Assembly: GCA_021836225.1 (NCBI GenBank)
Contig: JAKBJA010000059.1
Location: 1 to 19,724, forward strand
DNA: 19,724 bases
Direction: 5' to 3'
Source of the DNA: Pseudomonadota bacterium
GTDB lineage: Bacteria > Pseudomonadota > Gammaproteobacteria > Burkholderiales > Thiobacillaceae
Under the pieces are notes generated by a model. That model did not search any database. It was not told the DNA's origin and saw only the letters and a list, made by a program, of their open reading frames with translations. Position numbers and translations under genes: made by a program. This document shows, one piece after another, positions 7,051 through 15,738 of the stretch; within the stretch, counting starts at the first letter, position 1, and every line of letters starts with the position of its first letter.

Positions 7051-9228
7051 ATGCCCACCGTACCCCGCTATGACTCTCCGCAGGTGGCACCCACCAGCGC
7101 GCCCGCGCCGAGTTTCGGAGGCGTTTCTGCTCAACCCATGCCCGATATTGCCGGCCGTCAAGGTCAGCAGTTGGGCCAAGCCATGCAGCAGTTCGGCGGC
7201 GAGGTCGGCAGGATCGCCAACGACATGGCGCAACAGGCCAACCAGTTGCGCGTCGACGACGCACTGAACCAAGCCAAGGAAGCATCGCTGCGCCTGACCT
7301 ACGACAAGGACAAGGGTTTCACCAGCCTGAAAGGCATCAACGCGCTGGAACGGCCGGACGGCAAACCTCTGGCCGATGAATACGGCGACACCCTCAAGGA
7401 TCAAATTTCAAAGATCGCCGGCACCCTGGGCAATGAAAACCAGCGCCAGGCATTCGCCATGCACTCGAACGACATCCTGACCTCGTTTCGCGGGCAGGCA
7501 ATCCAGCACGAGGCGGGCGAGTTCAAGACCTACGCCTTGTCTGTTTCCGATGGCGTGCAAAGCACAGCCCTGCGCGACATCGGCCTGAACTGGAACAATC
7601 CCGACGCGGTGAATTCCGCCGTCGAGCGCATCCGCGCGGAAACCTACCGGCAGGCCCAGCTACTCGGCAAGTCAGCCGAATGGCAGGATGCGCAGGCCCG
7701 CAAGCTGACCAGCAACGCGCACAAGGTTGCGCTCATGTCGGCCCTGGAACAGAACGACCCGGCCTATGCCGATTCGTACCTCAAGCGCTATTCCGAGCAA
7801 ATGGACGCCGACGACATCCTCGCCGTGCGCGGCTATATCACCAAGGAAATGGACAACCGCATCGGCATGGGCGTGGCTGCCGACGTGATGAGCAAGATGC
7901 AGCCTCGCATTCAGGTGAGCGAGGGCGAGCGCGCGTTCAACATCGCGGTGGGCACCGAGTCGGGCGGCCGTCAGTTCGCTGCCGACGGCAAGCCACTGAC
8001 CTCGCCCAAGGGCGCCATCGGCGTGGCCCAGGTCATGCCCGACACCGCCCCCGAGGCTGCCAAACTGGCCGGCTTGCCGTGGGATGAAAACCGCTACAAG
8101 AACGACCCGGCCTACAACCGCGCGCTGGGCATGGCCTACTTCCAGAAGCAGTTGCAAGACAACGGCGGCGACCTCGCCAAAGCCTACGCCGCCTACAACG
8201 CCGGCCCCGGCCGCTTGCAGGAAGCCGTCAAGAAAGCCGCACGGTCGGTCGAGTTTGCCAAGGCTGACCCGGCAGCGGGGCGCACCTGGCTGGATTTCAT
8301 GCCGCAGGAAACTAAGGACTACGTCGCCAAGAACATGCGGTCGTTCGAGTCCGGCCAGGGGCAGCCGACGCGCCCGACGTTCCAGGAAATCGACGACCAA
8401 CTGCGCGCCGACCCGCGCCTCGCCGCCAATCCGGCACGCTACAAGGTGGCGCGCGAGGAAGCCAACCGGCGCTTTGAGGAACAAACCAAGGCCATCAAGC
8501 AGCGCGAGGAAGAATCCGTCACCACGGCCATGCGCGGCATCATCGAGAACGGCGGCCGCTGGTCAGACCTACCGGTGGCAATTCGCGCCGCCGTGCCGCC
8601 CAAGGAAGTGGATAACCTGATCGGCTTCGCGCAGAAGATCGCCAAGGGCGACGACAGCACGAGTCTGTGGCTGTACGCCAAGCTGGCCGGCAACCCCGAA
8701 GCCATGGCCCGCATGAACGACAACGAGTTCTTCGCGCTGCGCCGCGAATTGTCCGAGGCCGACTTCAAGCACTTTGCCGGCGAGCGCGCCAAGCGCACGG
8801 GCAACGTGGCGGGCGCCAACGGGCCGGGCGACCTCAACACCCAGGCCATCAAGCAGTCGCTCGATGAGCGCCTGCGCATGCTGCAAATCGACCCTTCGCC
8901 GAAGGATGACGGCGGCAACGACGCCGCGCGCGTCGGCGCTATCCGTCGCTTCGTGGATCAATATTTCATGGCCTCACAGCGCGAGGCCGGCAAGAAATTC
9001 ACCGACACCGAAGTGTCGCAGCACCTCGACGCGCTGTTCGCCAAGAATGCCACCTTCCGGGGCTGGTTCTCCACCTCGTCCGGGCCGATGTTCAGCATGA
9101 AGGTGGGCGACATCGACGGCGCCACCAAGGACGGCATCAAGGCCGCCTACAAGCGCCAGGGCATCGACAACCCGACCGACGCCCAAATCCTCAACGCCTA
9201 CTGGAACATGAAGGTCGCCCGTAAATGA
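7051..9228 (+). CDS. Ejection protein with lytic transglycosylase domain
   Basis: This encodes 725 residues. Residues ~290-400 are a soluble-lytic-transglycosylase (lysozyme-like) domain: catalytic-type Glu303 in GTESGG, GAIGVAQVMP at 321-330 and AYNAG at 381-385. It would cut peptidoglycan so the ejected tube can cross the wall. The rest is helical: residues 1-290 are Gln/Ala-rich with repeated helices, and 420-725 contain EANRRFEEQTKAIKQREEE and similar coiled-coil stretches. In T7 this activity is on gp16; here it lies on the middle protein of the ejection cluster, with a much larger protein downstream. It abuts the previous gene and overlaps the next by four bases (ATGA, 9225-9228). Confidence 0.9.
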   Translation: MPTVPRYDSPQVAPTSAPAPSFGGVSAQPMPDIAGRQGQQLGQAMQQFGGEVGRIANDMAQQANQLRVDDALNQAKEASLRLTYDKDKGFTSLKGINALERPDGKPLADEYGDTLKDQISKIAGTLGNENQRQAFAMHSNDILTSFRGQAIQHEAGEFKTYALSVSDGVQSTALRDIGLNWNNPDAVNSAVERIRAETYRQAQLLGKSAEWQDAQARKLTSNAHKVALMSALEQNDPAYADSYLKRYSEQMDADDILAVRGYITKEMDNRIGMGVAADVMSKMQPRIQVSEGERAFNIAVGTESGGRQFAADGKPLTSPKGAIGVAQVMPDTAPEAAKLAGLPWDENRYKNDPAYNRALGMAYFQKQLQDNGGDLAKAYAAYNAGPGRLQEAVKKAARSVEFAKADPAAGRTWLDFMPQETKDYVAKNMRSFESGQGQPTRPTFQEIDDQLRADPRLAANPARYKVAREEANRRFEEQTKAIKQREEESVTTAMRGIIENGGRWSDLPVAIRAAVPPKEVDNLIGFAQKIAKGDDSTSLWLYAKLAGNPEAMARMNDNEFFALRRELSEADFKHFAGERAKRTGNVAGANGPGDLNTQAIKQSLDERLRMLQIDPSPKDDGGNDAARVGAIRRFVDQYFMASQREAGKKFTDTEVSQHLDALFAKNATFRGWFSTSSGPMFSMKVGDIDGATKDGIKAAYKRQGIDNPTDAQILNAYWNMKVARK

Positions 9229-12200
9229 GCAACGAATTCGACACGGCCGTAGCCGCTGCCATGCAACCCGACCAGGGGCAAGCCGCCCGCGTCGGGTTTT
9301 CTGTCGCCGCCGACACCAATCCCGACGCCTACGCCGAGGCGCAGCGCGTCGCCCGGCGCACGGGCGTGCCCGTGGATACCGTGCTCGCCATGCCCAAGGA
9401 AATGGCGCGCCAGGATGCGGTGGGCGCCATCGACTTCGACAACCTGGCGAAAACGGCGCCGGCCACGGCCGCGCTGCTGGCCGACGTTGAGCGCGCCAAG
9501 GTGGTACACGACAACCTGCCCAGCATGACCGCCATCGAGCGCAGCTTCCTGGGCAACATCACCGAGCCGGTGCAGCGCGGCCTGGCCCAGGGGCGCCGGG
9601 GGCTCACCCTGCTGTTCGATCAAAAGGGCCTGTTCAAGGGCTTGGAGCGCCAGCAGGCAGCGGCCGCAGCCGCGCACGGCATCAGCTACGACCCTTCCAT
9701 CGAACTGGCCGTGCGCCTGGCCCAGCAGCAACGCGAAGTCGAGCGCTACCCGGTGCCCGACGACATCGCCAGGGGCATGCAGGAAATCAGCAGCGCGCAA
9801 ACCATAGGCGACGCCTTCGCCGCCATTCGCAGCAACCCGCGCGCCGTGCTGGAAACCACGCTGCAATCTCTCGGCGCCAGCACGCCCGCCCTGGTGGGCG
9901 CGGCCGGTGGTTCCGTGTTCGGCCCCGGTGGCACGGCGGCAGGCGCCGGCCTGGGCAGCTTCGCGGTGGAGTACAGCAACACCCTGCAAGACGTGATGGA
10001 CGAGAAGGGCGTGAACGCCACCGACGCCTTTTCGATTCGCGCCGCGCTGAACAACCCCGAACTCATGGCGGCCGCGCGCGACAAGGCCATCAAGCGCGGC
10101 ATTCCGGTGGCGATTTTTGACGCCCTGACCGCTGGCCTGGCGGGCAAACTGCTGGCCGGCGCCAAGCCTACCGTCGCCAGTGTCGGCGGGCGCGCGGTCG
10201 GCGAACTTGGATTGCAGGCCGGTGGCGGTGCAGCCGGCGAGGCCGGGGCGCAACTGGCAACCGGCGAGTACAAGCCGGGCGATATCCTCATGGAAGCGTT
10301 TGCCGAAATGCCGACCGCCATTGTCGAGGTGCCCGGCAACTATCGGCACGCCATGGAAAGCGCCCAGCGCGCGCAAAAAGGCGCGGAATTCCTCGACAAC
10401 CTGAACAAGCTGGTGGTCGCCGACAAGGTGCTCGCACGCGACCCGGAAACCTTCCAGCAGTTCGTCGCGCAAGCGGCCGAGGCCGGCCCGGTGCAACAGG
10501 TATTCATCGACGCGCAAACCCTCATGCAGTCCGGCGTGGCCGAACAGGTGGCCGCCGTGTCGCCGACTGTCGCCGCGCAGTTGGGCGAGGCTCTGCAAAC
10601 GGGCGGGCAGATCGCCATCCCGGTGGAAGAGTACGCCGCGCGCATCGCGCCGACCGAGTACGCGCAAAGCCTGCTCGATCACCTCAAGGTCGAGCCCGAG
10701 GGATTCAGCCGGGCCGAAGCGCAGGAATTCATGCAAAACCACGCCGAAGAATTGCAGGCCGAGGTCGAGCGCACCCTGGCCGAGAAGCAAGGCGACGACA
10801 CCTTCAAGGCGTCCGCCGAAGCGGTGCGCGCCGAGGTCAAGGCCCAACTCGACACGGCCGCGCGCTTCACCGCGCAGGTGAATGACGCCTACTCGGCCAT
10901 GGTCGGCAACTTCTACGCGGTCACGGCGGCCAAGATCGAAACCACGCCCGAGGAACTGTTCAAGCGCTACCCGCTCAAGGTCGGCGCCGAGCGCATCGAC
11001 GGCCCGCAGTTCGACCAAAGCACCGGCCCTTTCGGCCCGATGCTGACCGAGTTCAAGGGCGACGCCCAGGGCGCCATTGCCAAGCTCAAGGAAATGAAAG
11101 GCGGCGAGGCCATCGGCGCGCTGCACCACCCGGACATCGGCGACATCGATCTGGTGTGGGGCGAGGAAGGCAAGAACGCGCACGACGGCTTCGGCCTGTC
11201 CAAGCTGGTGCGCTGGCACCCCGAAGTGCTGGGCGACCTGCAAAACATCGTTGCCAGCATGCAGGTGGTGAAGCGCAGCGAGAACCGCGTCATGCTGGAA
11301 TCAGCAGAGCACAAGGGTGGCGTTCGCTTGCAGTGGGATGGGGTTCGGAAGCGCTGGCTGCTGACTGCATTCCGCAAGGATGAGGCGAAGGGCGGCGATG
11401 TTCCGAAGGGCGGCGATGTTCCGAGGACAGACACGAACACCGAAGCGCAGGTAGATGACTCGCTACCAGCCCACCCCTCAGATGACATTGTAGTCCAGAA
11501 GCTCGGCGAGTTCTACCAGGGCCTCGAAACCGCGCGCGGCAGTTTCAACCCGGCCGCGCTGTCGATTACCCTGCTCAAGAACGCCGACCTTTCCACCTTC
11601 CTGCACGAGGCGGGTCACTTCTTCCTGGAAGTGCAGGCCGACATCGCCAGCAAGCTGCAACAGGAAGCCGACATTTTCGGCCGGGACACCTTGAAGCCTG
11701 GGGAGCGCCAGATCCTCAAAGACACCAGCGCGCTGCTCGACTGGTTCGGTATCGAGTCGCTGCAAGAGTGGTACAACCTCGATTTTGAGCAAAAGCGCAG
11801 CTACCACGAGAAGTTCGCGCGAGGCTTCGAGGCGTACCTGTTCGAGGGCACCGCGCCCAGCATTGAAATGCAGGGGCTGTTCCAGCGCTTCCGCGCGTGG
11901 ATGCTCAACGTCTATAAGGAACGGAAAGCCCTCAACGTCGAACTCACCGACGAGGTGCGGGGCGTGTTCGACCGCATGCTCGCCACCAACGAGCAGATCG
12001 CCATGGCCGAGCAGGGGCGCAGCATGATGCCGCTGTTCACCTCGCCTGAACAGGCCGGCATGACGACTGAGGAATTCGCCGCCTACCAGGCGCTCGGCGT
12101 CGATGCCACGGCCCAGGCCATCGAGGACTTGCAGGCGCGCGGCCTGCGCGACATGACGTGGCTGCACAATGCGCGCGGCCGCATCATCAAGCAGCTACAG

Positions 12201-15200
12201 AAGGACGCCAAGGCCCAGCGCGCCGAAGTACGGATCGAGGTGCGCCGCGAGGTCATGAGCCAGCCAATTTATCGTGCCTGGCAGTTCCTCACCGGCAAGC
12301 TGACCGCCGACGACAAGATCGAGGCGCCGGCCAAGCGCACGTCAAGCCCTGATTCCGTCGATGAATCCCAGGACTCGCTATTCGCGGCCATCGCCAAGCT
12401 GGGCGGCCTGAACCGCGCGGCGGTGCAGTCCGAGTGGGGCATCGACCCGAAAGAGCGCATCCCCATGCCGGCATTCGGCAAGCACGTGCTGCGCCGCGAA
12501 GGTGGCCTGTCCATCGACGGCATGGGCGAAGCGCTGGGCCAGTACGGCTACCTCACGCTCGACGAGCACGGCAAACACGACTTGCGCCAGCTTGAGGACA
12601 AGTTCTTCGAGGAACTGCGCGGCAACACGCAATACTCCACTGCCTACGACTACGCGGCCGACATGGAAACGCGGGCCGGCGACCAGGTGGTCAATCCCCA
12701 GGCCCTCGGCGCGGGGCGTTTCGACCTGGGCGAACTCAAGGTCATGGGCCTGCCGACCGAGGTAATCAACGCGGTGCAGGCGCGCCGGATGACGGCGGGC
12801 AGCGGCCTGCATCCCGACATCGTGGCCGAAATGTTCGGCTTCACGTCGGGAGACGAACTGGTGCGCAAACTGGCCCAGGTCGAAACCCCGAGCGCAGAAA
12901 TCGAAGCGCTCACCGACGTGCGCATGCTGGAACAGTTCGGCGACCTGTCGAGCCCCGAGGCTATCGAGAAGGCCGCCGACAAGGCCATCCACAACGACGC
13001 GCGCGCCCGCTTCGTGGCGACCGAGGCCAACGCCCTGGCAAAGGCCACCGGCCAGCGCAAGGTGCTCGCCAGTGCCGCCAAGGAATTCGCCCGCGCGATG
13101 ATTGCCCGCCTCAAGGTGCGCGACATCAAGCCCGGCCAGTACGCCAACGCGGAAGTGCGCGCAGCCAAGGCCGCCGAGAAAGCCAGCAAGGCGGGCGACC
13201 TCGCCACGGCAGCGGCCGAGAAGCGCAACCAGTTGATTCAGAACTACGCCACGCGCGCCGCCTACGACGCCCAAGAGGAAGTCGACAAGGGCCTGCGCTA
13301 TCTCAAGAAGTTTGAGGGTGACATCAAGAGTCTGGACGCCGACTACGCCGACCAGATCGGCAACCTGCTGGAACGGTTCGACCTGCGCAAGGGGCAAAGC
13401 AACAAGGCGGTGGATAAGCGCACCGCCCTGGCCGAGTGGATCAAGGCCCAGCGCGAAGCTGGACTCGAGCCCGACATTCCGCCCGAACTGGAAAACGAGG
13501 CGTTCCGCACCTCGTACAAGAACCTGACGGTCGAGGAATTCCGGGGCCTGGTCGATACCGTGCGCCAGATCGAGCACCTAGGCCGTTTGAAGCACAAGCT
13601 GCTGACGGCCGCCGACCAGCGCGCCTATGAGGCCGTGCGCGATGAAATCGCCGGCAGCATCCACCAGCACGCCCAGGGCCGCGAGGCCGACACCCGCACG
13701 CCGACCACGAACAGGGGCCGCGCCGTGCAGGGCCTGAAACGGTTTTGGGCGGCGCATATCAAGGCAGCTACCTGGGCGCGCGTCATGGACGGCGGCAAGG
13801 ACGGCGGCCCGATGTGGGAATACTTCGTGCGCAGCGCCAACGAGCGCGGCGACCAGGAAACCACGATGCGCGCCGAGGCCACGGCCAAGCTGTCGGAAAT
13901 CCTCGCCCCGGTGTTCAAGCTGGGCCGGATGGGCGGCAAGGGGCAATTTTTCCCGACCATCAACCGCAGCCTGAACCGCGAGGCGCGCCTCGCCATCGCG
14001 CTGAACATCGGCAACGACGGCAACCTGCAGCGGCTACTCGGCGGCGAAGGCTGGACGATGGCCCAGCTTGCCCCAGTGCTGCAATCGCTGACCGCGCAGG
14101 AATGGCAGGCGGTGCAGGCCGTGTGGGATCACTTCGAGAGCTACCGGCCACAGATCGCCGCCAAGGAGCGCCGGGTCTATGGCAAAGAGCCCGAGTGGGT
14201 GGCGCCGCGTCCCTTTGCCGTGACCACGGCGGACGGCACGACCGTCCAAATGCGCGGCGGCTACTACCCCATCAAGTACGACCCGGCCGCCAGCCAGCGG
14301 GCCGAGGAACACGCCGACGCGGAAAGCGCCAAGCGCCAGTTGCAGGGCGCCTACACCACGGCCACCACGCGCCGCAGCTTCACCAAGTCGCGCGTCGAGG
14401 AAGTGCAAGGCCGGCCGCTGCTCTACACGCTGGCCGGCCTCTACTCGGGCGTCAATGACGTGATTCACGACCTGGCCTGGCACGAGTGGCTGATCGATGC
14501 CAACCGGCTGCTGCGCTCGCACACCATCGACGCGGCCATCCGCGAGCACTACGGCCCCGAGGCCAAGCAGCAGTTCAAGACCTGGGTGCAGGACGTGGCC
14601 GAAGGCGACAAGAGCATTGCCGATGCCGGCTTTGTGTCTATCGCGCGCCTACGTCAGGGGGTGAGTGCTGCCGGCCTCGGCTTCAACGTCATGAGCGCGC
14701 TTATTCAGCCGCTCGGCATCACGCAGTCCATCGTCCGCGTGGGTGCGCCATGGATCGGGCGCGGGGTTGCCAAGTACCTCGCCGACCCCGTGGGGCTCAC
14801 GCGCACGGTCAATGAAATGTCCTCGTTCATGGCAAACCGTCCGCGCACTCGTTTCCGCGAACTGGCCGAGTTGCGCGACCGCGTGCAGAACATCAACGGG
14901 GTACTCGGGAAAACCGACGAATTCGTCGGGCGCTACGCCTACTTCCTCATGATGCGCTGTCAGCAAATGGTCGACATTCTGACCTGGTGGGGAGCCTACG
15001 AGAAGGCCATCGCCGAGGGCAACGATGAAACCCGCGCCGTGTCGCTGGCAGATCAGGCCGTTATTGACTCGCAGGGCAGCGGGCAAACCAAAGACCTGTC
15101 GGCCATGGAGCGCAGCCCCTACATCAAACTTTTTACCGTGTTCTATTCCTTCATGAACACGGCCCTAAACCTAGGCGTGGAAAAGATCATGAGCGCAAAT

Positions 15201-15677
15201 ACCCCGGCCAAGCGGGCGCGGCTTGTGGTCGATTACGCGCTGCTCTACGTGGTGCCAGCAGTGCTGGGCTACTTCCTGAAAGCAGCCCTCACGCCGGGCG
15301 ACTCGGGCGACGATGACCCCGAGAAGATCGCCAAGAAACTGCTCGCCAACCAAATCGACTACCTAATGGGCCTCATGGTCGTGGTGCGCGAGTTCAGCGA
15401 AGCGGCCAAGATGATGACCGGCGCTAACGACATGGGGCGGGACTACACCGGGCCGGCCGGCCTGCGCCTCATCGCCGACACGGTGAGCCTGGCGAAACAG
15501 GCGCACCAGGGCGAGTTCGACGATGCCTTCCGCAAAGCATCGGTCAATGTCGTGGGCGATATGTTCGGCCTGCCCAGCGCGCAGATCAACCGCACGATCA
15601 CCGGAACCAAGGCCCTGGCCGAAGGGAAAACCGATAACCCGGCCGCCGTCGCCTTCGGGTTTCAGGAGAAGCGCTGA
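9225..15677 (+). CDS. 2150-residue polyvalent ejection protein with nuclease-like and zinc-peptidase motifs
   Basis: By position this is the large internal virion protein delivered into the cell. Residues ~219-372 are Gly/Ala-rich and partly hydrophobic. Residues ~546-590 (FTAQVNDAYSAMVGNFY ... YPLKV) are a linker common in polyvalent proteins. Residues ~598-718 match the phage Barnase-EndoU-ColicinE5/D-RelE-like nuclease group (PBECR3 is my best guess), with HHPDIGDIDLVWG at 634-646, H665 and IRLQWDG-like and RWLLTAF strands at the end. A zincin motif H794-E-A-G-H798 follows, with HEKFARGFEAYL at 861-872 as the likely third-ligand region. After long charged helices, residues ~1800-2150 resemble the C-terminal LPD38-type region, with a hydrophobic segment near 2001-2022. 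Polyvalent proteins of this type were described as effectors injected with phage DNA. Exact domain family names need a profile search. Confidence 0.88.
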   Translation: MSNEFDTAVAAAMQPDQGQAARVGFSVAADTNPDAYAEAQRVARRTGVPVDTVLAMPKEMARQDAVGAIDFDNLAKTAPATAALLADVERAKVVHDNLPSMTAIERSFLGNITEPVQRGLAQGRRGLTLLFDQKGLFKGLERQQAAAAAAHGISYDPSIELAVRLAQQQREVERYPVPDDIARGMQEISSAQTIGDAFAAIRSNPRAVLETTLQSLGASTPALVGAAGGSVFGPGGTAAGAGLGSFAVEYSNTLQDVMDEKGVNATDAFSIRAALNNPELMAAARDKAIKRGIPVAIFDALTAGLAGKLLAGAKPTVASVGGRAVGELGLQAGGGAAGEAGAQLATGEYKPGDILMEAFAEMPTAIVEVPGNYRHAMESAQRAQKGAEFLDNLNKLVVADKVLARDPETFQQFVAQAAEAGPVQQVFIDAQTLMQSGVAEQVAAVSPTVAAQLGEALQTGGQIAIPVEEYAARIAPTEYAQSLLDHLKVEPEGFSRAEAQEFMQNHAEELQAEVERTLAEKQGDDTFKASAEAVRAEVKAQLDTAARFTAQVNDAYSAMVGNFYAVTAAKIETTPEELFKRYPLKVGAERIDGPQFDQSTGPFGPMLTEFKGDAQGAIAKLKEMKGGEAIGALHHPDIGDIDLVWGEEGKNAHDGFGLSKLVRWHPEVLGDLQNIVASMQVVKRSENRVMLESAEHKGGVRLQWDGVRKRWLLTAFRKDEAKGGDVPKGGDVPRTDTNTEAQVDDSLPAHPSDDIVVQKLGEFYQGLETARGSFNPAALSITLLKNADLSTFLHEAGHFFLEVQADIASKLQQEADIFGRDTLKPGERQILKDTSALLDWFGIESLQEWYNLDFEQKRSYHEKFARGFEAYLFEGTAPSIEMQGLFQRFRAWMLNVYKERKALNVELTDEVRGVFDRMLATNEQIAMAEQGRSMMPLFTSPEQAGMTTEEFAAYQALGVDATAQAIEDLQARGLRDMTWLHNARGRIIKQLQKDAKAQRAEVRIEVRREVMSQPIYRAWQFLTGKLTADDKIEAPAKRTSSPDSVDESQDSLFAAIAKLGGLNRAAVQSEWGIDPKERIPMPAFGKHVLRREGGLSIDGMGEALGQYGYLTLDEHGKHDLRQLEDKFFEELRGNTQYSTAYDYAADMETRAGDQVVNPQALGAGRFDLGELKVMGLPTEVINAVQARRMTAGSGLHPDIVAEMFGFTSGDELVRKLAQVETPSAEIEALTDVRMLEQFGDLSSPEAIEKAADKAIHNDARARFVATEANALAKATGQRKVLASAAKEFARAMIARLKVRDIKPGQYANAEVRAAKAAEKASKAGDLATAAAEKRNQLIQNYATRAAYDAQEEVDKGLRYLKKFEGDIKSLDADYADQIGNLLERFDLRKGQSNKAVDKRTALAEWIKAQREAGLEPDIPPELENEAFRTSYKNLTVEEFRGLVDTVRQIEHLGRLKHKLLTAADQRAYEAVRDEIAGSIHQHAQGREADTRTPTTNRGRAVQGLKRFWAAHIKAATWARVMDGGKDGGPMWEYFVRSANERGDQETTMRAEATAKLSEILAPVFKLGRMGGKGQFFPTINRSLNREARLAIALNIGNDGNLQRLLGGEGWTMAQLAPVLQSLTAQEWQAVQAVWDHFESYRPQIAAKERRVYGKEPEWVAPRPFAVTTADGTTVQMRGGYYPIKYDPAASQRAEEHADAESAKRQLQGAYTTATTRRSFTKSRVEEVQGRPLLYTLAGLYSGVNDVIHDLAWHEWLIDANRLLRSHTIDAAIREHYGPEAKQQFKTWVQDVAEGDKSIADAGFVSIARLRQGVSAAGLGFNVMSALIQPLGITQSIVRVGAPWIGRGVAKYLADPVGLTRTVNEMSSFMANRPRTRFRELAELRDRVQNINGVLGKTDEFVGRYAYFLMMRCQQMVDILTWWGAYEKAIAEGNDETRAVSLADQAVIDSQGSGQTKDLSAMERSPYIKLFTVFYSFMNTALNLGVEKIMSANTPAKRARLVVDYALLYVVPAVLGYFLKAALTPGDSGDDDPEKIAKKLLANQIDYLMGLMVVVREFSEAAKMMTGANDMGRDYTGPAGLRLIADTVSLAKQAHQGEFDDAFRKASVNVVGDMFGLPSAQINRTITGTKALAEGKTDNPAAVAFGFQEKR
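11388..11423 (+). repeat. Perfect 18-bp tandem duplication
   Basis: The 18-base unit at 11388-11405 is repeated exactly at 11406-11423, encoding KGGDVP twice in the linker after the nuclease-like domain of the polyvalent protein. The repeat is in frame, and an exact copy implies a recent duplication. It lies in a stretch with unusually A/T-rich third codon positions. Confidence 0.95.
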
Positions 15678-15699
15678 TAGTGCACGTGCCTGCGCTTCT
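15667..15699. repeat. Inverted repeat around the end of the polyvalent gene
   Basis: AGAAGCGC at 15667-15674 is perfectly complementary to GCGCTTCT at 15692-15699, with a 17-base loop that contains the stop codon and the palindrome GCACGTGC (15682-15689). No T-run follows, so it is not a standard terminator. It overlaps the third promoter-like site and could be an RNA hairpin or a protein-binding site. Confidence 0.6.
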
Positions 15700-15711
15700 G
15701 GTGGATAGCCT
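15680..15711 (+). promoter_or_regulatory. Promoter-like site, copy 3
   Basis: GTGCACGT at 15680-15687, an 18-base spacer and TAGCCT at 15706-15711, in the 61-bp gap before the tail fibre gene. The predicted start near 15718 gives a short leader with the CAGGAG ribosome site. The conserved octamer is also part of an 8-bp palindrome inside the inverted repeat at 15667-15699. Confidence 0.5.
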
Positions 15712-15738
15712 AGCGGCAAATTCCCAGGAGCGCCGCGC

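Noticed and set aside
9060..9090. Short resemblance to the VR (GGCTGGTTCTCC...TCCGGG) as a possible template repeat
   Set aside because: Only a few bases match, it lies within the transglycosylase gene, and it lacks the adenine-rich AAC columns expected of a template repeat.
9198..11243. 681-codon open frame on the minus strand, antisense to the polyvalent gene
   Set aside because: It is a by-product of strong G/C third-position bias in the plus-strand gene. The peptide is Gly/Val/His/Arg-rich with no recognisable motif, and the plus-strand gene has clear domains.
12378..13577. 399-codon minus-strand open frame
   Set aside because: Antisense shadow of the long helical part of the polyvalent protein, with the same composition artefact.
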